From positions 603,119 to 667,118 of the forward strand of contig NZ_FNCS01000001.1 in NCBI RefSeq assembly GCF_900100665.1: a stretch of DNA of 64,000 nt, in the 5' to 3' direction. The notes beneath the pieces are model-generated. The model worked only from the letters and a program-made list of their open reading frames with translations, did no database searches and had not been told where the DNA came from. Made by a program: the position numbers and the translations under genes. This document shows positions 21,158 to 30,122 of the stretch, piece by piece. Each line of letters starts with the position of its first letter. Positions within the stretch are counted from its first letter, which is position 1. The stretch is from Pelagibacterium luteolum. Its GTDB lineage: Bacteria; Pseudomonadota; Alphaproteobacteria; Rhizobiales; Devosiaceae.

Positions 21158-21775
21158 CTAGCTGTGCGCGAAAATGTCGATCTCGGGCCAGCCGGCCAGA
21201 TCGAGTTTCGTGCGCGTGGGCAGGAAGTCAAAGCACGCCTTGGCCATCTCCATCCGGGCTTCACGGCCAAGCATGCGATCGAGATGGCGGCGCAGATCGT
21301 GAAGATAGAGAACGTCCGAGGCTGCATAATCGAGCTGTGCCTGGCTCAGCGTTTCCGCGCCCCAGTCCGACGATTGCTGCTGCTTGCTCATATCGACGTT
21401 CAACAGTTCGCGCGAAAGATCTTTCAGCCCGTGCCGGTCGGTATAGGTCCGCACGAGTTTTGAGGCGATCTTGGTGCAATAGACCGGGGTCGGCATCACG
21501 CCAAACGCCGCATAAAGCGCCGCCATGTCGAAACGCGCGAAATGAAACAGCTTGGTTTTGCTCTCGTCCGCCAGAAGCGCCTTGAGATTGGGGGCGTCGG
21601 TCTGGCCGGGCGCGATCTGCACAACATCGGCCGTTCCGTCACCGGGCGAAAGCTGCACAACACACAGCCTGTCGCGTGCCGGGTTGAGCCCCATGGTCTC
21701 GGTATCGATCGCCACTTGCCGGCCGGAATAGCGGGAGAGATCGGGCAGATCGCCCTTGTGCAGTCGAACGCTCAT
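21158..21775 (-). CDS. rnd: Ribonuclease D (single-domain form)
   Basis: A DEDD-family 3'-5' exoribonuclease involved in tRNA 3' maturation. The 205 residues hold only the exonuclease domain: ExoI AIDTETMGLN, ExoII LFHFARFDMAALYA and ExoIII DYAASDVLYLHDL. The C-terminal HRDC domains of the E. coli enzyme are missing, as is common in Rhizobiales. The start is the ATG at 21775 (MSVRLHKGDLPDL). The frame upstream runs toward a tRNA gene and looks non-coding. It precedes lptC by 15 bases and may lead the lpt operon. Confidence 0.92.
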   Translation of the reverse strand: MSVRLHKGDLPDLSRYSGRQVAIDTETMGLNPARDRLCVVQLSPGDGTADVVQIAPGQTDAPNLKALLADESKTKLFHFARFDMAALYAAFGVMPTPVYCTKIASKLVRTYTDRHGLKDLSRELLNVDMSKQQQSSDWGAETLSQAQLDYAASDVLYLHDLRRHLDRMLGREARMEMAKACFDFLPTRTKLDLAGWPEIDIFAHS

Positions 21776-21942
21776 CGTGGTCCTGTCTTTAAGGCCGGCA
21801 CAACCGGATGGAGAAAAACAAAGGCGAGCGTGTGGCCACGCCACAGCAACCGCCAGGGTCAGGCGTTGATGCCACAGGAGCACGCGCGCTGCAAAGGCCA
21901 AAGCCCGCACAAGGCGACAATCGCTTAAAATCTAAGGGGGGA

Positions 21943-22029
21943 TGGTGCCCAGAAGAAGACTCGAACTTCCACTTCCTTTCGGAAACTAGCACCTGAAGCT
22001 AGCGCGTCTACCAATTCCGCCATCTGGGC
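21943..22029 (-). tRNA. tRNA-Leu (anticodon CAG)
   Basis: The minus strand reads GCCCAGA at the 5' end, pairing with TCTGGGC before A and an encoded CCA. The D-arm GCGGAATTGGTAGACGC is typical of leucine tRNAs. The anticodon stem CTAGC/GCTAG holds the loop TTCAGGT (anticodon CAG, reading CUG). A long variable arm follows, then the T-arm GGTTCGA-like GTTCGAGTC. Length is 87 nt including CCA, right for a class II tRNA. Confidence 0.95.
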
Positions 22030-22040
22030 AACGGGGGCAG

Positions 22041-22069
22041 GCAATAGAGCGCGCCAAACCCTTTGTCAA
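22041..22069 (-). promoter_or_regulatory. Sigma-70 promoter of tRNA-Leu
   Basis: TTGACA (22069-22064) and TATTGC (22046-22041) on the minus strand are 17 bp apart. The -10 ends 11 bp before the mature tRNA. The perfect -35 box makes this one of the best promoters in the window. Confidence 0.8.
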
Positions 22070-22090
22070 TGCACTCCGGAACGAGCGCTG

Positions 22091-22465
22091 CTAGAAATCG
22101 GCGCCGTTGAAATGGGTGATGGCGTTCTTGTCGTACACAGCGCCCTCGAGGCAATGGACATTGACCACATACATTGCGTTTCCGTCCCGATCGGCGCCCT
22201 GTGCGAACGGCTCGATCCCGCATTCTGGACAGAAATTATGCGCGATCGTATGCGAGTTGAATCGAAACGTCTTGAGCGTGTCAGCGCCGCGCAGCAACGT
22301 AAAGTCCGAGCCCGCGACCGACGCCATCACCGCGTTGAGCCGCCTACAGCGCGAACAATTGCACTGGAAGGGCGCATCGAGCGCCAAAGTCGCCCGAAAG
22401 GCAATGGCGCCGCATTGGCAACTGCCCTCGTAACTGGCCTTCTCACTCTTGTCTGTCGTCGTCAT
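22091..22465 (-). CDS. GFA-family (CENP-V/GFA zinc-binding) protein
   Basis: 124 residues with the cysteine pattern of the glutathione-dependent formaldehyde-activating (GFA) fold: GSCQCGAIAF, FQCNCSRCRRLN and HNFCPECGIEPF, which bind structural and catalytic zinc. Family members are often annotated as formaldehyde-activating enzymes, but most have no tested activity. The ATG at 22465 has GAGGTG at good distance; an in-frame GTG at 22474 is less likely. It stands alone, about 60 bp upstream of the tRNA-Leu gene on the same strand. Confidence 0.9.
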   Translation of the reverse strand: MTTTDKSEKASYEGSCQCGAIAFRATLALDAPFQCNCSRCRRLNAVMASVAGSDFTLLRGADTLKTFRFNSHTIAHNFCPECGIEPFAQGADRDGNAMYVVNVHCLEGAVYDKNAITHFNGADF

Positions 22466-22630
22466 CGCACTCACCTCATTTTTGAGAACAAAAATAGAAC
22501 AAACTTTTGCGTTGAGTCAATTCCGATGTGCGCATGAATTCCTCGCTCCCGCAAACCGATTGCCAATGCGAGCGCACTGGGGCTAGAACGGGCCAAATCC
22601 CTTTACTGCGACCCCACGGGAGCGATTTTA

Positions 22631-23611
22631 ATGACGGTCAAGACCCGGAAACTGGCAACCATCTTCGGCGGCTCGGGCTTTGTCGGCACGCAATTGACAC
22701 AGGAGCTGGCCCGTCGCGGTTATTCGGTGCGCGTTGCCGTGCGCCGCCCCGACTTGGCCGGCGATGTGCGCATGTTCGGCTTTCCAGGCCAGATCCAGCC
22801 CATCCAGGCCAATCTCCGCTATCCTGAATCCGTTGCGGCCGCTGTGCGCGGCGCTGACGTGGTCATCAACCTCGTCGGCATCCTCTTTGAAAAGGGCAAG
22901 CAGCGCTTTTCCGCCGTCCAGACGCAAGGGGCGAAAACCGTTGCCGAAGCGGCCCGCGCGGCCGGTGTCGAGCGCCTCGTCCACATGTCGGCCATCGGTG
23001 CCGATCCCCAATCGCCCTCCGCCTATGCCCGCGCCAAGGCGCTGGGCGAAGCGGAAGTGAAAAAAGCTTTTCCGAGCGCCATAATCATCCGCCCCTCGCT
23101 GATTTTTGGTCAGCACGACGGGTTCTTCAACATGTTCGGCACGCTGGCCCGCATGTCGCCGGTTATGCCGGTGATCGGGGGCAAGACCCGCTTCCAGCCC
23201 ATCTATGTTGGCGATGTCGCCGAAGCCATTGCCAAGGCCGTCGACGGCGAAGTGAGCCCGGGTAAGACCTATGAACTGGGCGGCCCCGAAATTCTCACCA
23301 TGGACGAGATCATCGATCGCGTCCTCGAGGAAACCCGTCGCAAGCGGCTCAAGCTCCCCCTGCCGTTCGCTCTGGCAAAACCTCTCGCCAGCGTCATGTC
23401 GATTCTGCCCAAGCCCATGCTCACCCCCGATCAGGTCGTCCAGCTCGGCATCGACAACGTCGTCTCCGAAGAGGCGAAAAAGCAAAAGCGCACGCTCGAA
23501 GCCTTCGCCATCGCGCCCACCACGCTCGATGCGGTTCTGCCCACCTATATGTGGCGGTTCAGAAAGCATGGCGAGTTCGACCGCCATACAAATCCATTGA
23601 CCGGCAACTGA
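22631..23611 (+). CDS. NAD(P)-binding atypical SDR, complex I NDUFA9-like
   Basis: 326 residues of an atypical short-chain dehydrogenase. The N-terminal Rossmann motif is TIFGGSGFVGTQLTQEL (GxxGxxG type), followed by DVVINLVGILFEKGKQ and an AYARAKALGEAEV segment. The latter has the YxxxK-like spacing (Y..AK). IIIRPSLIFGQHDGFFNMF is typical of the family related to mitochondrial complex I subunit NDUFA9. In Alphaproteobacteria such proteins are often linked to quinone or respiratory-chain maintenance, but the substrate is unknown. It appears to be transcribed alone. Confidence 0.88.
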   Translation: MTVKTRKLATIFGGSGFVGTQLTQELARRGYSVRVAVRRPDLAGDVRMFGFPGQIQPIQANLRYPESVAAAVRGADVVINLVGILFEKGKQRFSAVQTQGAKTVAEAARAAGVERLVHMSAIGADPQSPSAYARAKALGEAEVKKAFPSAIIIRPSLIFGQHDGFFNMFGTLARMSPVMPVIGGKTRFQPIYVGDVAEAIAKAVDGEVSPGKTYELGGPEILTMDEIIDRVLEETRRKRLKLPLPFALAKPLASVMSILPKPMLTPDQVVQLGIDNVVSEEAKKQKRTLEAFAIAPTTLDAVLPTYMWRFRKHGEFDRHTNPLTGN

Positions 23612-23698
23612 AGACGCAGAAGGTTGGGTTAACATTGCGTTGACCGATTAACCCGAAACTGCGGCAAACGCTCTGCCAAGGGCACAAAAACACCTTGA

Positions 23699-23726
23699 TT
23701 GACCGCCAGTTTGCGCGGCCTATTGT
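23699..23726 (+). promoter_or_regulatory. Candidate promoter of the GST-queG-SDR unit
   Basis: TTGACC at 23699-23704 and TATTGT at 23721-23726 are separated by 16 bp, about 65 bp upstream of the GST-like gene. Confidence 0.45.
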
Positions 23727-23792
23727 ATGGGCTCTCCCGCGTTTGCGGCGCGGGACAGTCAAATCCTTGCGCATCGCTAATTCGATTGGTCC

Positions 23793-24473
23793 ATGCCCCA
23801 GCTTTTGCACCACAAGCTCGATCCCGCCTCGCGCCTCGTTCGCCTGATGTTTGCCGAATACGGCATCGAGGTGGAACTGGTGGATGTTGCGCCCTGGCGC
23901 CGCGATCCCGATTTCCTGGAGATCAACCCGGCCGCCACAGTGCCGGTCATGCTCGATGAGCCGTTTCCGCCCGTTGTCGGCCTTCTGGCCTCGATCGCCC
24001 ATATCGAAGCCAATTTCGGCCCCGACGCCCATATCGAGGCCCTGCTTCCAGAAAACGGCACGCAGCGCAACGAAGTCTGGCGGCTGATCGAATGGGTGAT
24101 CTTAAAACTCGGCCCCGAGGTCACGTCCTATCTTTTGGAAGAAAAGCTGATCAAACGCGATCTGCGCTCTGGCGCCCCTGAGCCCGCAACGATCCGGATC
24201 GCCAAGGCAAACCTTGCCGAGCACCTTGCCTATTTCAACTGGATTTTCGCCACCCGCCGCTGGCTGGCCGGCGATACGCTGACGCTGGCCGATTTCGCCT
24301 TGGCCGCCCACATTTCGATCCTCGATTATATGGGCGATATCGCCTGGGAAAAGGCGGGCGAGTTGAAGGATTGGTACGCGCGCATCAAGTCGCGGCCCGC
24401 CTTTCGACCGCTCCTGACAGACCGTATCGTGGGCATGCCCGCTTCCTCGACCTATGCGGACCTCGATTTTTGA
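23793..24473 (+). CDS. Glutathione S-transferase family protein
   Basis: 226 residues with an N-terminal thioredoxin-like half (QLLHHKLDPASRLVRLMFAEYGIEV, the ...INPAATVPVMLD turn carrying the cis-proline) and a helical C-terminal half with LAGDTLTLADFALAAHIS. This TLADF motif (usually Asp) is the capping box of GST folds. The substrate cannot be told. The queG start codon overlaps its stop codon, suggesting coupled expression with that gene. Confidence 0.9.
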   Translation: MPQLLHHKLDPASRLVRLMFAEYGIEVELVDVAPWRRDPDFLEINPAATVPVMLDEPFPPVVGLLASIAHIEANFGPDAHIEALLPENGTQRNEVWRLIEWVILKLGPEVTSYLLEEKLIKRDLRSGAPEPATIRIAKANLAEHLAYFNWIFATRRWLAGDTLTLADFALAAHISILDYMGDIAWEKAGELKDWYARIKSRPAFRPLLTDRIVGMPASSTYADLDF

Positions 24474-25585
24474 GCGCAGACGGAAACACTATCGTTTCCG
24501 AACTGCGCGCCCGCGCCAAAACCCTGGGTTTCGATAGCGTCGGGATCACGTCGGCCGATGCCCGTCCCGATCTCTCCCAAAAACTCGCTTCCGCGCTCGA
24601 CCAGCACTGGCACGCCGGCATGGAGTGGATGGAAGAGACGCGCGAGCGCCGCCAGCAGCCCAAAGCGCTCTGGCCCGACGTCAAATCCATCATCATGGTC
24701 GGCGCCAATTATGGCCCCGCCGAAAACCCGCTCGATCGGCTCGTGGATAAAAATCTCGCGAATGTCTCGGTCTATGCCCAGATGCGCGACTATCACGAGG
24801 TCATCAAAGGGCGTCTGAAAGACCTAGCCGGTTTCCTCGCCCGCCGCACCGGCGCCGAGGTCAAGGTCTTCGTCGATACGGCCCCCGTTATGGAAAAACC
24901 CCTCGCCGAAGCCGCGGGGCTGGGCTGGCAGGGCAAGCACACGGTGCTTTTATCGCGAGACGCGGGCTCCTGGCTGTTCCTCGGCGCGATCTTCACCTCC
25001 GCCGATCTCCCCGCCGACGCGCCCGAGCCGGAAAAATGCGGCAGTTGCACCCGCTGCCTCGATATCTGCCCGACCAACGCGTTCCCGGCCCCATTCCGCC
25101 TCGATGCCCGCAAATGCCTCGCCTATTATTCCGTTGAGCATAAGGGCCAAATTCCGATCGAATTCCGCAAACCGATGGGCAACCGCGTCTTTGGCTGCGA
25201 CGACTGCCTCGCCGTCTGCCCGTGGAACAAGTTCGCCCGCCAGACCCGCGACGACAAACTTGCCGCGCGCGAAACCATCCGCGATGCGCAGCTCTCCGAC
25301 ATGCTGGCGCTAGACGACCCGGCCTTTCGAGACTTCTTCGCCCAGACCCCGGTCAAGCGCCTCGGCGCGGCGCGCTTTTTGCGCAATTGCCTCGTTGCCG
25401 CGGGAAACTCCGGCGATCACACGCATATTCCAGCCGTAAGCCGCGCGCTGGCGCATGAAAGCCCGCTTGTGCGCGGCATGGCGGTCTGGGCCCTACGTCA
25501 GCTCGCCGAGCCGGATGAGGCCGCCGGCTACCGGCACCATACGATAGAAACCGATCTCGAGGTGCTCGCCGAATGGAGCCACTAA
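24470..25585 (+). CDS. queG: Epoxyqueuosine reductase
   Basis: QueG is a cobalamin- and iron-sulfur-dependent enzyme making queuosine from epoxyqueuosine in the wobble position of GUN-decoding tRNAs. The 371 residues include AKTLGFDSVGITSADAR, the RNMFVD-like DTAPVMEKPLAEAAGLGW cobalamin-binding region, and two 4Fe-4S motifs, CGSCTRCLDICPTNAF near residue 190 and GCDDCLAVCPWNKF. A HEAT-like C-terminus follows. No ATG fits. The TTG at 24470 overlaps the GST stop codon (TTGA) and gives the family N-terminus. It overlaps the next gene by 13 bases. Confidence 0.94.
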   Translation: MSADGNTIVSELRARAKTLGFDSVGITSADARPDLSQKLASALDQHWHAGMEWMEETRERRQQPKALWPDVKSIIMVGANYGPAENPLDRLVDKNLANVSVYAQMRDYHEVIKGRLKDLAGFLARRTGAEVKVFVDTAPVMEKPLAEAAGLGWQGKHTVLLSRDAGSWLFLGAIFTSADLPADAPEPEKCGSCTRCLDICPTNAFPAPFRLDARKCLAYYSVEHKGQIPIEFRKPMGNRVFGCDDCLAVCPWNKFARQTRDDKLAARETIRDAQLSDMLALDDPAFRDFFAQTPVKRLGAARFLRNCLVAAGNSGDHTHIPAVSRALAHESPLVRGMAVWALRQLAEPDEAAGYRHHTIETDLEVLAEWSH

Positions 25586-26448
25586 ACCTTTTCGTCTTCG
25601 GCGCCGGCTATTCCTCGCGCGCCGCCATCGCCGACCTCAAATCTCGGGGCGCCAAGATCGCCGCGACCACGCGCAGCGCCGATAAGGCCGAGTCGCTGTC
25701 GCATGACGGCATCGCCGCGCATATCTTTACCGGCTCGGAACCCGGGCTGACTCTGAAGGGCGCACTCGCCCAAGCCACCCATCTTCTCGTCTCCATCGCC
25801 CCCGATGCAGATGGCGATCCCGTTCTTATCCATCATGCCGCCGATATTCTCAAAGCGCCCCGGCTCCTATGGATCGGCTATTATTCAACCATCGGGGTTT
25901 ATGGCGATGCCGATGGCGCCTGGATCGACGAGAGCGCTCCCACCGAACCCCTTTCGGCGCGCAATCGCTACCGGCTTGACGCCGAAGCCGGCTGGCAGGC
26001 ATTGGCCGCGCAAAAATCGATCCCCCTCGCCATCCTTCGCCTCGCCGGCATTTACGGACCCGGCCGCTCTCCGTTCGAAAAGCTGCGCGCCGGCACAGCC
26101 CGCCGCATCAACAAGCCCGGCCAGGTCTTTAACCGCATCCATGTCGAAGATATCGGAGCGATTACCGCGAAAGCCGCCATGGCCCGCCTCGACGGCATCT
26201 TCAACATCTGCGACGACGAGCCCGCCCCGCCCCAGGACGTTATCGCCCACGCCGCGCAACTGATCGGCATGGACCTGCCCCCCGAAATCGATTTCGACAC
26301 CGCCGACCTCTCGCCCATGGCCCGCACCTTTTACGCCGGCAACCGCCGCGTCTCGAACGCCGCCATCAAATCGGCGCTCGGCTATTCCTTCCGCCATACG
26401 ACCTATCGCGAAGGCCATGCCGCCATTCTGGCGCAACACCACGATTGA
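25573..26448 (+). CDS. SDR-family NAD(P)-dependent epimerase/dehydratase-like protein
   Basis: 291 residues with an N-terminal dinucleotide-binding motif LFVFGAGYSSRAAIADL and the extended-SDR features YYSTIGVYGD, AILRLAGIYGPGRSPFEKL and FNRIHVEDIGAITAKA. It resembles the YeeZ-like NAD-dependent epimerases, whose reaction is undefined. It overlaps queG and ends about 30 bp before rbfA. Confidence 0.88.
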   Translation: MEPLNLFVFGAGYSSRAAIADLKSRGAKIAATTRSADKAESLSHDGIAAHIFTGSEPGLTLKGALAQATHLLVSIAPDADGDPVLIHHAADILKAPRLLWIGYYSTIGVYGDADGAWIDESAPTEPLSARNRYRLDAEAGWQALAAQKSIPLAILRLAGIYGPGRSPFEKLRAGTARRINKPGQVFNRIHVEDIGAITAKAAMARLDGIFNICDDEPAPPQDVIAHAAQLIGMDLPPEIDFDTADLSPMARTFYAGNRRVSNAAIKSALGYSFRHTTYREGHAAILAQHHD

Positions 26449-26479
26449 CGCGGGACCGTTTGCACCCTATCTCGCTGCA

Positions 26480-26893
26480 ATGGCAAAAAAGGCAACATCA
26501 TCGGCGCCCTCTCAGCGCATGCTCCGCGTTGGCGAACGCGTGCGTCACGAACTCTCGGCGCTCCTTGCGCGCGGCGAAATCATCGATCCGCTCATCGAAA
26601 CCGTGACCATCACGGTGCCCGAAGTCCGCATGTCGACAGATCTGCGGCTCGCCAATTGCTATGTCATGCCGCTTGGTGGCGGCAATGCCGAGGACGTTGC
26701 CAAAGCGCTCAACACCCATGCGAAATTCATTCGCGGCCGCATCACCCCGGCCCTCGGTCTGAAATTTGCGCCGGAATTCCGCTTTCTGGTCGACCAGACC
26801 TTTGACGAATATGGCCGTATCGACGCCATCCTGCGCTCAGATCGCGTCCAGCGCGATCTGGCCCGCGACGACGAAGACGACACCGAACAATAA
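26480..26893 (+). CDS. rbfA: 30S ribosome-binding factor RbfA
   Basis: RbfA binds immature 30S subunits and helps 16S rRNA 5'-end maturation, especially in the cold. The 137 residues from ATG 26480 begin MAKKATSSAPSQRMLRVGERVRHELSALL. They show the KH-like VTITVPEVRMSTDLRLANCYVMPLG, RGRITPALGLKFAPEFRFL and DEYGRIDAIL. It precedes truB as usual. The normal upstream neighbours infB and nusA are not in the window; an SDR gene stands there instead. Confidence 0.95.
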   Translation: MAKKATSSAPSQRMLRVGERVRHELSALLARGEIIDPLIETVTITVPEVRMSTDLRLANCYVMPLGGGNAEDVAKALNTHAKFIRGRITPALGLKFAPEFRFLVDQTFDEYGRIDAILRSDRVQRDLARDDEDDTEQ

Positions 26894-26909
26894 TCTAAAG
26901 GACTGCGCC

Positions 26910-27827
26910 GTGAGCGAAGCTCGAGAAAAGCGCGTCAAGCGCGACCTGTCCGGCTGGCTGGTGTTTACCAAGCCCTACGACATGAGCTCGACCGAAGCGG
27001 TGGGCAAATTGCGCTGGCTGTTCGGCGCGAAAAAGGCCGGCCACGCCGGCACGCTCGATCCCCTCGCCACCGGCATCCTCCCCATCGCCTTTGGCGAAGC
27101 GACAAAGACAGTGCCCGCCGTCCAGGACGGCACCAAAGTCTATCACTTCGACATCGTCTGGGGCGCTGCAACTGCGACCGACGATATCGAGGGCGAGGTG
27201 ATCGCCACCTCCAATGTGCGCCCGACCCGCGAGGCGCTCGAAGCGATTTTGCCGCAATTCACTGGCGTCATCACCCAGATCCCGCCGGCCTTTTCCGCCA
27301 TCAAGATCGGCGGCGAGCGCGCCTATGACCTGGCTCGGGCCGGTGAAAAACCCGACATGCCACCCCGCGAGGTCGAAATCGACGCACTTTCGATCGTCGA
27401 GCATACAACTGAGCGCTCGCGCCTGTCGGTGACGTGTGCCAAGGGCACCTATGTCCGCGCCATGGCGCGCGACATCGCTGAGGCGTTGGGCACCAGGGGC
27501 CATGTGGGCGGCCTGCACCGCGCCCAGGTCGGCGGTTTTACCGATGCCGATGCGATAAGCCTTGCCGACGTCGAAGCCGTTGAAGGTCCCAACCGGGACG
27601 CCCTTTTGCGCCCCGTGGCATCCGGCCTTGCCGATGTGCCGGAAATCCGCATCGACGCCCGTCAGGCTGCGACGATCCGGCTGGGCAACCCCGTTTTGCT
27701 CACCGGACGCGACGCGCCAGTGGAACTCGATGAGGCCTGGGCCAGTTTAAAGGGCGAAGCGGTGGCCATCGGCATTGTCGAACATGGCCAGTTCAAGCCC
27801 AGGCGTGTCATCCTCGCCCACCCATAA
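26910..27827 (+). CDS. truB: tRNA pseudouridine(55) synthase
   Basis: TruB converts U55 in the T-loop of nearly all tRNAs to pseudouridine. The 305 residues contain the catalytic Asp in HAGTLDPLATGILPIAFGEA (near residue 48), the KVYHFDIVWGAATATDD region, PPAFSAIKIGGERAYDLAR and CAKGTYVRAMARDIAEALG. The start is GTG at 26910 with AAAGGA 7 bases upstream; the longer open frame lies inside rbfA. It starts 16 bp after rbfA. Confidence 0.95.
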   Translation: MSEAREKRVKRDLSGWLVFTKPYDMSSTEAVGKLRWLFGAKKAGHAGTLDPLATGILPIAFGEATKTVPAVQDGTKVYHFDIVWGAATATDDIEGEVIATSNVRPTREALEAILPQFTGVITQIPPAFSAIKIGGERAYDLARAGEKPDMPPREVEIDALSIVEHTTERSRLSVTCAKGTYVRAMARDIAEALGTRGHVGGLHRAQVGGFTDADAISLADVEAVEGPNRDALLRPVASGLADVPEIRIDARQAATIRLGNPVLLTGRDAPVELDEAWASLKGEAVAIGIVEHGQFKPRRVILAHP

Positions 27828-27965
27828 GGCTGGCGGGACCGATGCGTCATTGCTTGACGCGCCTTCGCTTTGCCGGTCTCATGGCACAACGGGACTGTGT
27901 TCGCGCGTGAGCGATCGCGACCCTCACACAGGCTGCGCGACGACAAGAGGATCGGCCACATCTCT

Positions 27966-29696
27966 ATGCCCACGACCGCTCCCTCATCGGCCCATCACTC
28001 CGATCCCGTCGCCGCAGGACCACTCAAGCGCAAGCCGCGCTCATTCCCGATCATGTTCTACTTGGCGTTTCTCGTCGTGGTTATCGTTCTGCCCGCCACG
28101 GCGTTTACCGCGGTGCTGCTCTCGCGTCACAACATCGCACAGGAAGAAACCGTGCAGACCTTTACGGTCGCCACTACCCGTTCGGTCCTCCAGGAGGTCG
28201 AGCGCGAAATCTCGGGCATGATCACTACCCAGCGCGTGCTGATGAGCATCGAAGCGCTCAATGCCGGCAATCTCGCGACCTTCCACGAGCATGCCCGCAC
28301 CGCGCTCTCGGGAACCGGATCGTTCTTCATCATCGCCGATGCCCAATTCAATCAGCTTTTGAACACTCGTGTGGATTTCGGAACGCCCCTGGGTGCGCTG
28401 TCGGATACAGAAGCGGCGTCGCGCGCCCTCCAGACGCCCGATGCGGTGGTCTCCAACGTCTTTTACGGCCAGACCGCGGAGCAATATGTCTTCAACGTCG
28501 TCCGCCAGCGCCCCGGCATCCTCCCGCCCCAGCTGGCCATACTGACCCAGAATGCCGCGACGCTCTCCAACGCACTGGTCACCCGCGAATTGCCGCAGGG
28601 CTGGAACGTTGCCGTGGTGGACGCCAACAACACGGTGATCGCGGCTTCAGAAAGCGCGGCGCGCATCGGCGAACCTCTTTTTATGCCGTTGAGCGAAGGC
28701 GCCGCGTCGGGTCGCTGGCGCGATGAAACCATTTCGGGCGAAACCTATAAGACCATCACCCAGCACTCGATCCTCACGGGCTGGTATGTCATCGCCTGGG
28801 CACCCGATTCCGTGGTGTCCGGCCCGTTGCGCAACACCTTGCTGTGGCTCCTGCTGGGGGCCGCGACCATCGTGAGCATCGCCGTCCTTGCCGCTGCGCT
28901 CATCGCCCGCGAAATCGCGCGTTCAGTGCGGGGCCTCGCGCGGCAGGCCCACGCCATGGGGGCGGGCACCGATATCGTCCCGGTCGCCTATTCGGTGAGC
29001 GAATTGGCCGATGTCTCGCGCGCCATGTCCGACGCGGCCGCCAAGCGCAAGGAGGCGGAAACCGAGGCGCGCTTCCTGATGCGCGAAGTCGCCCATCGGT
29101 CCAAAAACCAGTTGACCGTTATCTCGTCCATGGCCAAGCAGACGGCCCGCGGCGCAGACAATGTCGAAAAGTTCGTGGAAAGCTTCCAGTACCGCATCTA
29201 TGGCCTGGCGCGATCGACCGATCTGCTGCTGGCCCATGGCACCCAAGGGATCGGGTTGCGCGATCTCTTCCGCACCCAGATCGACCCCTTCCGCCCTGAA
29301 GATCCCTCGCGGGTCACAAAAACCGGCACCAATGTCTATCTCAACGTCCAGGCCGCGCAGGTGCTCGGCATGGCGGCGCACGAACTGGCCACCAATGCCT
29401 CCAAATATGGCGCCTTTTCGCGCGACGGCGGCAAGCTGACCGTCAGTTGGAACCGGGCCGGCGGCGGGCGGCTGCATCTCGTCTGGCGCGAATACGTTCC
29501 CGATTTCGAACCCCCCTCCGATCGCAAGGGGTTCGGCACCGTCGTGCTCCAGACCATGGTGGCCGGCGCGCTCAAGGCCGATGTCGAACGCATCGTCCAT
29601 CCCGACGGAATCGAATGGGTGTTTTCCATACCCGGCGAACAGATCGATCCCGACCGCGATACCCCCACGCCCGAAGAGCTCAAACCCGAGGCGTGA
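27966..29696 (+). CDS. HWE-type membrane sensor histidine kinase
   Basis: 576 residues. A transmembrane segment at about 26-50 (FPIMFYLAFLVVVIVLPATA) is followed by a ~240-residue extracytoplasmic sensor region. A second membrane segment lies at about 290-312, with a short HAMP-like linker after it. The kinase has the phosphorylatable His in EVAHRSKNQLTVISSMAKQT (near 376), an N-box HELATNASKYGAF (near 470) and the WRE element of HWE kinases (LVWREYVP, near 506). No response regulator is adjacent. The ligand is unknown. The ATG at 27966 is chosen because upstream residues are not membrane-protein-like. Confidence 0.9.
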   Translation: MPTTAPSSAHHSDPVAAGPLKRKPRSFPIMFYLAFLVVVIVLPATAFTAVLLSRHNIAQEETVQTFTVATTRSVLQEVEREISGMITTQRVLMSIEALNAGNLATFHEHARTALSGTGSFFIIADAQFNQLLNTRVDFGTPLGALSDTEAASRALQTPDAVVSNVFYGQTAEQYVFNVVRQRPGILPPQLAILTQNAATLSNALVTRELPQGWNVAVVDANNTVIAASESAARIGEPLFMPLSEGAASGRWRDETISGETYKTITQHSILTGWYVIAWAPDSVVSGPLRNTLLWLLLGAATIVSIAVLAAALIAREIARSVRGLARQAHAMGAGTDIVPVAYSVSELADVSRAMSDAAAKRKEAETEARFLMREVAHRSKNQLTVISSMAKQTARGADNVEKFVESFQYRIYGLARSTDLLLAHGTQGIGLRDLFRTQIDPFRPEDPSRVTKTGTNVYLNVQAAQVLGMAAHELATNASKYGAFSRDGGKLTVSWNRAGGGRLHLVWREYVPDFEPPSDRKGFGTVVLQTMVAGALKADVERIVHPDGIEWVFSIPGEQIDPDRDTPTPEELKPEA

Positions 29697-29852
29697 CGGG
29701 GCCAGTTTTGAGAAAAACCTTCTCATTTGCCCCATCTTACCCTATATGAGCGCCAGCGAAGCCACTGTGCTTACGTTGAAAAACGGCCACTCCTGGACGG
29801 CATCCCGGTACTGGCGTCACTCAACTCCTTGTTTCTCGAAAGGAAATTTACG

Positions 29853-30122
29853 ATGTCGATTACTGCTGAGCGCAAAGCTGAGCTGATCAAGGATTACGCG
29901 ACCAAGGCGGGCGACACCGGTTCTCCGGAAGTCCAGGTCGCCATCCTGACCGAACGTATCAACAACCTCACCGGCCACTTCAAATCCCACGGCAAGGACA
30001 ATCACTCCCGCCGCGGCCTTCTGAAGATGGTTGCGACCCGCCGCTCGCTTCTCGACTATGTCAAGCGCGGCGACGAAGCGCGGTATCAGAGCCTGATCGA
30101 ACGGCTCGGCATCCGCCGCTAG
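29853..30122 (+). CDS. rpsO: 30S ribosomal protein S15
   Basis: S15 binds the three-way junction of 16S rRNA helices 20-22 and nucleates the platform. The 89 residues [20 protein letters not shown]..., [20 protein letters not shown] and [22 protein letters not shown] are near-invariant. AAAGGA lies just upstream of the ATG. It precedes pnp as in most Proteobacteria, separated by a hairpin-bearing spacer. Confidence 0.98.
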   Translation: MSITAERKAELIKDYATKAGDTGSPEVQVAILTERINNLTGHFKSHGKDNHSRRGLLKMVATRRSLLDYVKRGDEARYQSLIERLGIRR

